From Hyphomonas sp. (GTDB taxonomy: Bacteria > Pseudomonadota > Alphaproteobacteria > Caulobacterales > Hyphomonadaceae), in contig JACKIK010000002.1 of assembly GCA_020638455.1 (NCBI GenBank), forward strand, positions 310,001 through 374,000: a stretch of 64,000 nt of DNA. Direction: 5' to 3'. The first letter of the stretch is position 1; every line of letters starts with the position of its first letter. Position numbers and translations under genes: made by a program. The notes beneath the pieces were generated by a model that ran no database searches, was not told the origin of the DNA, and saw only the letters and a list, made by a program, of their open reading frames with translations. Positions 41,984 through 49,606 of the stretch are shown here, piece after piece.

Positions 41984-42963
41984 TGCGGATCAGCGGCGTT
42001 CTTCTTGTCCTTTGCTTGTTGGTGCTGGCAGTGTCGGCGCTTGCCGGAACAGCGCCGCTGGGGCTTGGCGATACGGCTTCGGCCATGTTCGGGCAGGGAA
42101 GCAGCGCCGCAAACACGATTGTCTGGGAGATCCGCGTGCCGCGCGCCGTTGCAGCGCTTGGCGTCGGCGCGGCGCTGGGACTGGCGGGCGCCGCGATGCA
42201 GGGACTGCTCCAGAATCCGCTCGCGGAACCCGGCGTGCTTGGTGTGTCGGCCTTCGCATCGCTCGGCGCAGTGATTGCCATCTATTTCGGCTTGGCCGGA
42301 GCGGGCAGCCTCGGCGTGCCGGTGGCGGCGATTGCGTTCGCACTGCTGGCCGTGGTGATCCTCCTGTTCGCCGCGGGAAGGGGGGCGAACACGGTCACCT
42401 TACTACTGGTAGGCGTCGGCCTGTCGAGTTTCGCGGGTGCGCTGATGGCCCTTGCGCTGAACCTCGCGCCCAATCCGTGGAGCCTGTCGGACCTTGTAAA
42501 CTGGATGCTTGGCACCGTTGCCAATCGTTCGTGGGCGGATGTCGGCGGGATCATGCCGGTCTGGATAGCGGGCGTCGTGGCCGTGTTGCTAGCCGGACCG
42601 GGCCTGCGGGCGCAGTCGCTCGGCGACGAGACGGCGGCGACGCTGGGCGTGGATCCGGTGCGGACGCGTTGGCTGGTCATCGTGGGTACCTCACTGCTCG
42701 CGGGCGGAAGCGTCGCAATTGCCGGGACGATCGGCTTTGTCGGGATTGTCGCGCCGCATGCCGTGCGGCCGTTCGTGCGGCATGATCCGCAGCGGATTTT
42801 GCTGCCTTCGGCCCTGCTGGCGGGGCTGCTGCTCGTGCTTGCGGACCTTGCTGCACGGACGCTGCCGTTTGCGCAGGAGCTGAAGCTCGGCGTTGCGGCG
42901 GCATTGTTCGGGGCCCCTGTGTTTATCTGGATTGCCACCCGCCTCGGGAGCGTCAGCCGATGA
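41983..42963 (+). CDS. btuC: BtuC-type cobalamin ABC transporter permease
   Basis: The 326-residue FecCD-family permease has about ten predicted membrane helices. VPRAVAALGVGAALGLAGAA, MQGLLQNPLAEPGVLGVS (the conserved coupling region), LLLVGVGLSSFAGALMALAL and GTIGFVGIVAPHAVRPFVRH are typical. It starts at ATG 41983 in a TGATG overlap with btuF and ends 4 bp into btuD. A dimer of it forms the translocation channel for B12. Confidence 0.94.
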   Translation: MRISGVLLVLCLLVLAVSALAGTAPLGLGDTASAMFGQGSSAANTIVWEIRVPRAVAALGVGAALGLAGAAMQGLLQNPLAEPGVLGVSAFASLGAVIAIYFGLAGAGSLGVPVAAIAFALLAVVILLFAAGRGANTVTLLLVGVGLSSFAGALMALALNLAPNPWSLSDLVNWMLGTVANRSWADVGGIMPVWIAGVVAVLLAGPGLRAQSLGDETAATLGVDPVRTRWLVIVGTSLLAGGSVAIAGTIGFVGIVAPHAVRPFVRHDPQRILLPSALLAGLLLVLADLAARTLPFAQELKLGVAAALFGAPVFIWIATRLGSVSR

Positions 42964-43709
42964 TTGCGTTCACGTCCGTATCGGCGAACATGGGCCAACA
43001 GCCCGCGTTGAGAGATGTCTCGGTGGAGGCGGGCGCCGGCGAAGTCGTTGCGCTGACCGGTCCGAACGGGGCCGGGAAGAGCACGCTGCTGAAAGTTGCG
43101 GCCGGCCTGATAACGCCGGCGGCCGGCGACGTGCTTGTCGGCGGTGCTCGTCTTACGGACATGCCCTATGCTGAGCGCGCAAGGCACATCGCCTGGCTTC
43201 CGCAGGTGCGCCCGGTGGCCTGGAACCTGTTTGCGGAGGATCTCGTGGCGCTGGGTCTCGGCGTGCGCAGCGCGAACGGCTACGACCGGCTCGCGCCTGC
43301 CGGACGGCAACGTGTGGATGCGGCATTGGCACAGATGTCGGCCGGGCACCTCAAGGGGCGGCGCGTGCAGAGCCTGTCCGGTGGCGAAGCCGCCCGGCTG
43401 CACATGGCTCGGGTTCTTGTCAGCGATGCGAAGCTGCTGCTGCTGGACGAGCCGGCGGCTGCGCTGGATATCGAGCACCAGCTGGCTCTCATGGATGTGC
43501 TGGCCGGCGAAGCCGGGGCGGGCCGTACCGTGCTGGTTGCGATCCACGACCTTGATCTGGCTGCACGGTTCTGCAGCCGTATTGTGGTGATGCACGAAGG
43601 GCGTGTGGAAGCCGACGGCCCGCCGGAGCAGGCATTGAGTGCGGAAGTGCTGGACCGGGTGTTCCGTGTGCGGCGGACCGCAGGCGGGATGCTAGAACGC
43701 ATCCCTTGA
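42960..43709 (+). CDS. btuD: BtuD-type cobalamin ABC transporter ATPase
   Basis: The 249-residue ATPase shows Walker A GPNGAGKSTLLKVAAGL, the Q-loop WLPQVRPV, the ABC signature LSGGEAARLHMAR and Walker B LLLLDEPAAALDIEHQ. The switch His is in VAIHDLDLA. It is 4-bp coupled to btuC and is the last gene of the riboswitch operon. The last 18 bp overlap the convergent sugar transferase gene. Confidence 0.95.
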   Translation: MIAFTSVSANMGQQPALRDVSVEAGAGEVVALTGPNGAGKSTLLKVAAGLITPAAGDVLVGGARLTDMPYAERARHIAWLPQVRPVAWNLFAEDLVALGLGVRSANGYDRLAPAGRQRVDAALAQMSAGHLKGRRVQSLSGGEAARLHMARVLVSDAKLLLLDEPAAALDIEHQLALMDVLAGEAGAGRTVLVAIHDLDLAARFCSRIVVMHEGRVEADGPPEQALSAEVLDRVFRVRRTAGGMLERIP

Positions 43710-44399
43710 AAGCAGGATCGCCGGAACCGTCATCAGGATAATCCGGATATCGAGCCAGAGGCTCCATTCGTTGACATATTCGCTGCCGAGCTCTGCACGG
43801 CGGTGGAAGTTCACCGAGTTGCGCCCGCAGACCTGCCACAGGCCCGTAATGCCGGGGCGGGCCCGTTCATAGCCTGCTATGTGGGGGCCGAACGCGTCAC
43901 GCTGGGAGTAGAGGATCGGACGCTGGCCGACGATCGACATGTCGCCGGAGATCACGTTGAAAATCTGCGGCAGCTCGTCGATGGACGAGGCGCGCAGAAG
44001 CCGGCCGATCGGCGTGACCCGCGGATCGTTGCGCAGCTTCTGGAATTCGGCCCATTCGAGCCGGGCGGCCGGGTCGCGGGCAAGATGCTCTTTGAGGAGC
44101 GCGTCTGCGTCCCGCTTCATGGTGCGGAACTTGAGCATGCGGAACGGCCTGCCGCCGCGACCGATGCGCGACTGGACGTAGAAAATCGGTCCGCCACCTT
44201 CGAGGAAGATCGTCAGGCTGACCAGAATGAACAGCGGGGCAAGGAAAATTGCAGCCGGAATCGCAATGACAAGATCCATCAGCCGCTTGACCGGGCCATT
44301 GATCCCGAGCAGCTGCGAATCTTCCGGCGAAGAAGGCTTCGCCGGGGGAGACGAACGCATCGCCTTTCCCAATTCGGGCTCAAATGGAATTAGTCCCAT
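43692..44399 (-). CDS. bacterial sugar transferase (undecaprenyl-phosphate phosphosugar transferase)
   Basis: This 235-residue protein is a short WcaJ/PssY-like initiating transferase that attaches a phosphosugar to undecaprenyl phosphate. It has one N-terminal membrane helix (LMDLVIAIPAAIFLAPLFIL). The catalytic part contains KFRTMKRDADALLKEHLARD, RLLRASSIDELPQIFNVISG, DMSIVGQRPIL and RPGITGLWQVCGRNSV. In Caulobacterales similar enzymes start holdfast or exopolysaccharide synthesis. No other polysaccharide cluster lies here apart from galU 640 bp away. The gene stands alone, overlapping btuD at its 3' end. Confidence 0.9.
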   Translation of the reverse strand: MGLIPFEPELGKAMRSSPPAKPSSPEDSQLLGINGPVKRLMDLVIAIPAAIFLAPLFILVSLTIFLEGGGPIFYVQSRIGRGGRPFRMLKFRTMKRDADALLKEHLARDPAARLEWAEFQKLRNDPRVTPIGRLLRASSIDELPQIFNVISGDMSIVGQRPILYSQRDAFGPHIAGYERARPGITGLWQVCGRNSVNFHRRAELGSEYVNEWSLWLDIRIILMTVPAILLSRDAF

Positions 44400-44664
44400 A
44401 GTCGCGTCGTCCCCACGCTACTAGCTGCTCGGCCTCGGCTTTAGCGAGTCATTAAGACTCGGAAAAGGCCCCAAACACTCATACTGCAAAAAAACCTGCC
44501 TTTTGGCGCCGATCTGGCGAGAAGTGACTGAACTTTATCCATTTTTCTCCAATGAGGCGAGTTAAACTAAGCATAGATTCCCGAATATTTCGAATGCAGG
44601 CGCCGGCGTTAGCCAAGCCTTAGTGAGTCCTGTGCAGGGTGACCGCGAACTTCCGGAGACCCGA

Positions 44665-44937
44665 ATGTCCGCTGCCCGTGCCCCGCTGGATCCTGATAAT
44701 GCAACTCCTGTTCCGGACGGCGAAGCCAGGCAGGACGGAACGGTCGCGTCACACCTGAAAGTGCCATCCGGCACGCATGTTTCAGACATTGAATCGCCCG
44801 CCCGCCAGCTGCAGTCCGAACTTGAGTATCGGCTGCGCCAGGAGGGCCGGTTTCCGGCCCGTTACGTGACGGCGACCGTGCTCGTTCTGTGCCTGTCCTG
44901 CTGGCTGGCTGTCTACTGGCTGGTCACCTCCATCTGA
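44665..44937 (+). CDS. unrecognised small protein with a C-terminal membrane helix
   Basis: This 90-residue protein starts at ATG 44665 (MSAARAPLDPDNATPVPDGE), with GGAG about ten bases upstream. The first 60 residues are hydrophilic. The central QLQSELEYRLRQEGRFPARY is probably helical, and VTATVLVLCLSCWLAVYWLV is a single C-terminal transmembrane segment, so it may be tail-anchored. I do not know the family. It lies between the sugar transferase and galU, transcribed toward galU. The upstream 265-bp gap (44,400-44,664) is AT-rich for this genome and likely holds divergent promoters, including TTAGCCAAGCCTTAG at 44606-44620, a CtrA-like spacing. Confidence 0.6.
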   Translation: MSAARAPLDPDNATPVPDGEARQDGTVASHLKVPSGTHVSDIESPARQLQSELEYRLRQEGRFPARYVTATVLVLCLSCWLAVYWLVTSI

Positions 44938-45041
44938 ACTTTCCCAAAGCTGCATGATTTTCGCCTGCCCACTGGCGGTGGCGGGCAAATTGCTTATTAA
45001 GCGGCTGGAAATACCCTCGAGACACGAGAAATGGATAAGCC

Positions 45042-45914
45042 ATGCGCGTAAGAAAAGCGGTCCTTCCCGTTGCCGGCCTGGGAACACGAGTGCTTCCCGC
45101 CACAAAGGCAATCCCCAAGGAAATGCTTCCGGTCGTCGACCGCCCGGCGATCCAGTATGTCGTGGATGAGGCACTCGAAGCCGGCATCGAACACATCATC
45201 TTCGTGACCGGCCGCAACAAGGTGGCGATCGAAGACTATTTCGACCGTGCCTATGAGCTGGAAACGACGCTGCAGAACAAGGGCAAGGACGCTGTTCTGG
45301 AGCAGTTGTCACAGTCGCTGCTTCCGGCTGGCGCGGCCAGCTTTGTGCGCCAGCAGGCGCCGCTGGGCCTTGGCCACGCGATCTGGTGCGCGCGCGACAT
45401 TGTCGGCAATGAGCCGTTCGCCATCCTGCTGCCGGACGTGATCGTGAAGGGCAAGCCGTCGTGTCTCGCGCAGATGGTGGGTGCCTATGACAAGGTGGGC
45501 GGCAACATCATCGCCGTCGACCCGGTGCCCGAGGAGCGCGTGTCGTCCTATGGCGTGATCGAGCCGGTGGAACGCGATGGCCGCCTGATTCGCATGTCCG
45601 GCATGGTGGAGAAGCCGCCACGGGACAAGGCGCCGTCGAACCTTGCGATCACTGGCCGCTATATCCTCCAGCCGGAAATCTTTGCCCTGCTGGCGGATCA
45701 GGGTAAAGGGGCCGGAGGCGAGATCCAGCTGACCGACTCCATGTTCCGCCTGATGGAGAAGCAGGCGTTCTACGCTTATGAATTTGAAGGTGCGCCGTTC
45801 GATTGCGGGTCAAAGCTCGGCTATTTCGAAGCCGTTCTCGCGCACGCCGTCGACAATGAAGACATTGCTGACGGCGCGCGGGAGCTCGTAAGGAAGCTGG
45901 CCGCCGGGCTCTAG
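45042..45914 (+). CDS. galU: UTP-glucose-1-phosphate uridylyltransferase
   Basis: This 290-residue nucleotidyltransferase makes UDP-glucose from UTP and glucose-1-phosphate for cell-surface glycans. The N-terminal VRKAVLPVAGLGTRVLPATK and AIPKEMLPVVDRPAIQYVVD form the nucleotide site. ILLPDVIVKG, GVIEPVE, MVEKPP and EGAPFDCGSKLGYFEAVLAH follow. The length and all motifs are standard. It stands 104 bp after the small membrane protein gene and 42 bp before the threonine dehydratase-like gene. Confidence 0.97.
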   Translation: MRVRKAVLPVAGLGTRVLPATKAIPKEMLPVVDRPAIQYVVDEALEAGIEHIIFVTGRNKVAIEDYFDRAYELETTLQNKGKDAVLEQLSQSLLPAGAASFVRQQAPLGLGHAIWCARDIVGNEPFAILLPDVIVKGKPSCLAQMVGAYDKVGGNIIAVDPVPEERVSSYGVIEPVERDGRLIRMSGMVEKPPRDKAPSNLAITGRYILQPEIFALLADQGKGAGGEIQLTDSMFRLMEKQAFYAYEFEGAPFDCGSKLGYFEAVLAHAVDNEDIADGARELVRKLAAGL

Positions 45915-45956
45915 AATCGGATTTGCAGGGCTGGCGCCGCGCGCTATGCAGCGCGC

Positions 45957-46946
45957 ATGGAATCTCTGAACCTGCCGTCTCATCAAGATGTTGTTGCCGC
46001 AGCTGCAAGGTTGGCCGGGCGTGTGCGGCGGACGCCCGTCCTGCGCCACGATGCGATTGATGCGCTGGCCGGTGCCCGCGTGTTCGTGAAGGCCGAAAGC
46101 CTGCAGGAGACCGGCAGTTTCAAGATCCGCGGTGCAACCAACCGGTTGTTGCAGATACCGGCGGCGCAGCGCGCGGCGGGTGTGGTGGCCTTCTCATCGG
46201 GAAACCACGCACAGGGCGTTGCACGGGCCGCGCGGCTGCTGGGCATGCCCGCCCTGATCGTGATGCCTGCCGATGCACCGGCCGTGAAGGCCGACGGCGT
46301 GCGCGCAGATGGGGGCGAAATCGTTTTCTACGATCCGGACACGGAGAACAGGGAAGAAATCGCCGCGCGTATCGCCGCAGAGCGGGGCGCGATCCTGGTG
46401 CCGAGCTATGACGACTTTGACATCATTGCCGGGCAGGGCTCCTCCGGGCTCGAATTTGCCGCCCAGATGGCGGAGGCGGGCGAAACGATGGACACCCTGC
46501 TCTGCGGGGCCGGGGGCGGGGGGCTTATTTCCGGAGTCGCGCTCGCACTGGAAGGGGTATCGCCGCAAACCAGGATCTGGACCGTCGAGCCAGAGGGGTA
46601 CGACGACTGGGCCCGTTCGCTCGCATCGGGCCGGATCGAAGCAAATGCGCCCGGCCGGCGTTCCGTCTGCGATGCGATCCTGACGCCGAAACCGGGGGTG
46701 CTGACCTTTACCATCGGCAAGCGGCTCTTGTCCGGCGGCCTCGTCGTCAGCGATGAGGAGGCGAAGAACGCCATGCGCGTGGCATTCAGGTATCTGAAAA
46801 CCGTTGTCGAGCCCGGCGGCTGCGTGGCGCTTGCGGCTGCATTGCGAGGCCTGCCGGAGTCGATGCGCGGCGGGACTGTCGGCCTGCTTGTCACGGGTGG
46901 CAACGTCGACGCCGACTTCTACGCCGACGTACTGACGACCGCTTAA
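45957..46946 (+). CDS. threonine/serine dehydratase-like PLP enzyme
   Basis: This 329-residue fold-type II PLP enzyme resembles biosynthetic or catabolic threonine dehydratase and serine racemase. The PLP lysine is in ESLQETGSFKIRGATNRLL. Next come AFSSGNHAQGVARAARLLGM (phosphate cradle), GQGSSGLEFAAQM and LLCGAGGGGLISGVALAL (glycine loop). It lacks the C-terminal regulatory domain of IlvA, so it is the short form. It deaminates threonine or serine, or may accept other beta-hydroxy amino acids. It is possibly co-transcribed with galU, but no pathway link is seen. Confidence 0.88.
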   Translation: MESLNLPSHQDVVAAAARLAGRVRRTPVLRHDAIDALAGARVFVKAESLQETGSFKIRGATNRLLQIPAAQRAAGVVAFSSGNHAQGVARAARLLGMPALIVMPADAPAVKADGVRADGGEIVFYDPDTENREEIAARIAAERGAILVPSYDDFDIIAGQGSSGLEFAAQMAEAGETMDTLLCGAGGGGLISGVALALEGVSPQTRIWTVEPEGYDDWARSLASGRIEANAPGRRSVCDAILTPKPGVLTFTIGKRLLSGGLVVSDEEAKNAMRVAFRYLKTVVEPGGCVALAAALRGLPESMRGGTVGLLVTGGNVDADFYADVLTTA

Positions 46947-47124
46947 GGCGCGCGCGTTTCAACTTCTAATTAAAGGTCGGGTCGGCCGGGCTCGCCAATT
47001 GGTTAATGCCGCGTTCCGGGCCGTGCCGAGATTTTGGCTGGCATCTTCAAGGGCGCTTACCGTCTCTCTGTTAATCAAGGTAGCTGCAGAACACGCGCCA
47101 GAAGAGCGCGGAGAGGGTCGAATT

Positions 47125-48018
47125 ATGAAAGCAGCGCCTCTGATCAGTCTTGGCCTGTCCATTGTGCTCGGTGCAGGCGCCGTGTGGATGGGACGAAACT
47201 ACATCACGTCCGGGTCGGCCCGGGCTGAAGCCGAAACCGTCGCTCCGGCCGTGCCGATGGTCAGTATCATGGTCGCCGTCGCATCGATCGAGCCCGGCGA
47301 AGTTGTCGACGGGTCCATGCTGAAGCGGGTGGACTGGCCGGCGGACCTCGTGCCGCAGGGCGCCCTCAAAACAGCGGGCGAACTTCCGCCCAAGGCGTAT
47401 GCCCGCGGTGTCATCGTGGCCGGAGAACCGGTCATGATGGAGAAACTCGACCTGGACGGCACATCGGTGACGCTGGCCGGCGCGATCAAGCCGGGCATGC
47501 GCGCCGTCTCGATCGTGGTGAAGAGCGATACCGGCGTGGCTGGCTTTGTGCTGCCGGGCGACCGTGTGGACGTCAACGAATTCATCCCGCGCGACCGCAA
47601 GGACGACCGCTACGCGCGCGGCAATGAGGAGATGCGTATCTCCGGCGACCTGATCGCGCGCCCTGTGCTGAAGGGTGTCACCGTTCTCGCCGTCGACCAG
47701 ACATTCGATTCGAACCTCGAAGGCGCGCGCCCGTCGAACACGGTGACCCTGGAAGTGACGCCGGAAGGTGCACTTGCGCTTGGCGCGGCGAGCCAGCGCG
47801 GCGCGCTCGGACTCGCGCTGATCGGCCGCGAGGAAGAAGCCGGCCTTATCGTCGAAGCGAAAGCGGAACCCGCGAAGCCCGCCGTCGTGCGGACGGCGCG
47901 CCGGACCGCGCCGCCGAAGGCGAAAGTCCGTGTCATCAACGGCAATTCGGACGTTGAAATCACAGCGCCGGTCAGCGCGCCCAATCCGCCGACCGATCTG
48001 ACGAAGGGGAGCCGCTGA
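47125..48018 (+). CDS. cpaB: Flp pilus assembly protein CpaB
   Basis: The 297-residue protein starts at ATG 47125 (MKAAPLISLGLSIVLGAGAV) behind GAGAGGGTCG. A single N-terminal membrane helix is followed by a SAF-domain region: VAVASIEPGEVVDGSMLKRVDWP, AYARGVIVAGEPVMMEKLD and the RcpC-like VSIVVKSDTGVAGFVLPGDRVDV. The tail is basic and Pro/Ala-rich. CpaB/RcpC sits in the periplasm and helps secretin function of the Tad system. It opens the cpaBC-D-EF-tadBC operon; its stop overlaps cpaC by one base (TGATG). Confidence 0.95.
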   Translation: MKAAPLISLGLSIVLGAGAVWMGRNYITSGSARAEAETVAPAVPMVSIMVAVASIEPGEVVDGSMLKRVDWPADLVPQGALKTAGELPPKAYARGVIVAGEPVMMEKLDLDGTSVTLAGAIKPGMRAVSIVVKSDTGVAGFVLPGDRVDVNEFIPRDRKDDRYARGNEEMRISGDLIARPVLKGVTVLAVDQTFDSNLEGARPSNTVTLEVTPEGALALGAASQRGALGLALIGREEEAGLIVEAKAEPAKPAVVRTARRTAPPKAKVRVINGNSDVEITAPVSAPNPPTDLTKGSR

Positions 48019-49310
48019 TGTTTGACTTCAGGAAAATGGCGGCCGCGCTGCTGGCGCTCGGAATTGCCGGCGCGCCGGGCGCAATGGCCTGGACGCAGCG
48101 CACGAGCGGACCGGATGCCCAGACGCTGGTGGTCGAAAAGGGCCGTTCGGCTGTGGTCGAAGCCGATGCACCGTTCTCGACGCTCGTCGTGGCCGATCCC
48201 GACGTGGCCGAAGCCATGGCAACGTCCAACCGTTCCTTCTTCCTGCGTGGCAAGCAGCCGGGCACGACAACAGTTCTCGTCTATGGCGCAGACGGCAAGA
48301 TCGACGAACTGATCGATGTCGAGGTCGAGCTGGCCCTCGACGATCTGCGCACGGATATTTCGAACCTGCTTCCGGGCGAGGATATTCAGGTCTATCCAGT
48401 GCACGATGGCGTATTCCTCGATGGCAAGACGACCACGGCGGCAGCGGCCGACATGGCGCTGCAGGTGGCGGAACGTTATGTGCCGGGCGGTGTGGCCAAT
48501 GGGCTGACTATCGGCCAGAGCCAGCAGGTGCTGCTGGAAGTGCGCTTCCTTGAGGCGAGCCGCAACACGGTCAAGGAAATCGGCTTCGGCAATTCGATCG
48601 ACGCCAATGACGTGGTCGCCTCGACCGAGTCCAGCACACTGTCCGGCCTCGCCGAGAAGACGGTGGCGCTGTTCAAGAATATCGGCGGCGAGAATATCGA
48701 CGTGACGCTGCGCGCCCTCGAGAAGAAGGGTGTGATCCGCACGCTGGCCGAACCGAACCTCGTTGCGCTCTCGGGTGACACGGCGAGCTTCCTGGCGGGT
48801 GGCGAATTCCCCATCCCGGTCGCGTCAAAGAATGGTGAGATCACGGTCGAGTTCAAAAAGTTCGGCGTCGGTCTCGATTTCGTGCCGACGGTGCTGGGCG
48901 ACGGGCTGGTGAACCTGCGGGTGCGCCCGGAAGTATCGTCGCTGGACCGCGCCAATGGGATCCGCGCCTCGAACATCGAAATTCCGGGCATCTCGGTGCG
49001 CCGCGCCGACACGACCGTCGAGCTGCGTGACGGGCAGGCCTTCGCCATCGCGGGCCTCCTGCAGAACGACTACTCGAACGATGTTCGCCAGACGCCCTGG
49101 CTCGGCAGCGTGCCGGTGCTCGGATCGCTGTTCTCGTCCAAGCGCTTCCAGCGCAATGAGAGTGAACTCGTGATCGTGATCACGCCGCACCTGGTGCAAC
49201 CGGCCGCACATCCGGACCGGCTGGCCTCGCCGCTCGACAGCTTCTCCGAGCCGGATGAGACCGACTTCTTCCTGATGGGGAAGACGGCCGCCAACGTGCC
49301 GACGAATTGA
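48018..49310 (+). CDS. cpaC: Flp pilus secretin CpaC
   Basis: This is a 430-residue outer-membrane secretin with a signal peptide (AALLALGIAGAPGAMAW). The N-terminal BON/N0-like part is MQTLVVEKG-like (DAQTLVVEKGRSAVVEAD) and VAEAMATSNRSFFLRGKQPG. The secretin core has QVLLEVRFLEASRNTVKEIG, LRALEKKGVIRTLAEPNLVA, FLAGGEFPIPV and VELRDGQAFAIAGLLQND near the end. It forms the outer-membrane pore for the Flp pilus. The gene is tightly coupled to cpaB and followed by the small lipoprotein after 13 bp. Confidence 0.96.
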   Translation: MFDFRKMAAALLALGIAGAPGAMAWTQRTSGPDAQTLVVEKGRSAVVEADAPFSTLVVADPDVAEAMATSNRSFFLRGKQPGTTTVLVYGADGKIDELIDVEVELALDDLRTDISNLLPGEDIQVYPVHDGVFLDGKTTTAAAADMALQVAERYVPGGVANGLTIGQSQQVLLEVRFLEASRNTVKEIGFGNSIDANDVVASTESSTLSGLAEKTVALFKNIGGENIDVTLRALEKKGVIRTLAEPNLVALSGDTASFLAGGEFPIPVASKNGEITVEFKKFGVGLDFVPTVLGDGLVNLRVRPEVSSLDRANGIRASNIEIPGISVRRADTTVELRDGQAFAIAGLLQNDYSNDVRQTPWLGSVPVLGSLFSSKRFQRNESELVIVITPHLVQPAAHPDRLASPLDSFSEPDETDFFLMGKTAANVPTN

Positions 49311-49323
49311 GGGGGGAATACCG

Positions 49324-49605
49324 ATGAAGACGATCAGGAACATGCTCGCCAAACTGCTGCTGGCCGGTGCTGTAGCCCTGCTGGCAAGCTGCGCCTCATA
49401 CGACGCACAGGACCGCTACATCCTGGGCAACGCCGTGGCGGCAAACATCGCCGAGCAGTCCGTACGCGACGTGACGGTGCCGAACTCCGCAGAGATCGAC
49501 TCTGCGTCGGGCGTCCGCGCGGCCAACGCTGTGCGCGCCCTCAACGAAGGCAAGAGCAAGCCGCTTCCCGATACGCCGCTCGGCGGCGGAGGCGAGGGGC
49601 TGTAA
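49324..49605 (+). CDS. cpaD: minimal CpaD-like lipoprotein
   Basis: The 93-residue product has a lipoprotein signal ending in ALLASC (Cys23). The mature part contains YILGNAVAANIAEQSVRDVT and GVRAANAVRALNEGKSKPLP. This resembles the short C-terminal motif of CpaD (LGC-x-NLAA-x-V-x-P-x-DL, then R-x-x-x-x-x-x-x-K) seen in larger CpaD proteins, which usually exceed 200 residues. The N-terminal CpaD domain is absent, and no frameshifted remnant is seen in the 13-bp gap before it. Its place between cpaC and cpaE is where cpaD belongs. It may be a pilotin for CpaC. The name is tentative. Confidence 0.65.
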   Translation: MKTIRNMLAKLLLAGAVALLASCASYDAQDRYILGNAVAANIAEQSVRDVTVPNSAEIDSASGVRAANAVRALNEGKSKPLPDTPLGGGGEGL

Positions 49606-49606
49606 G

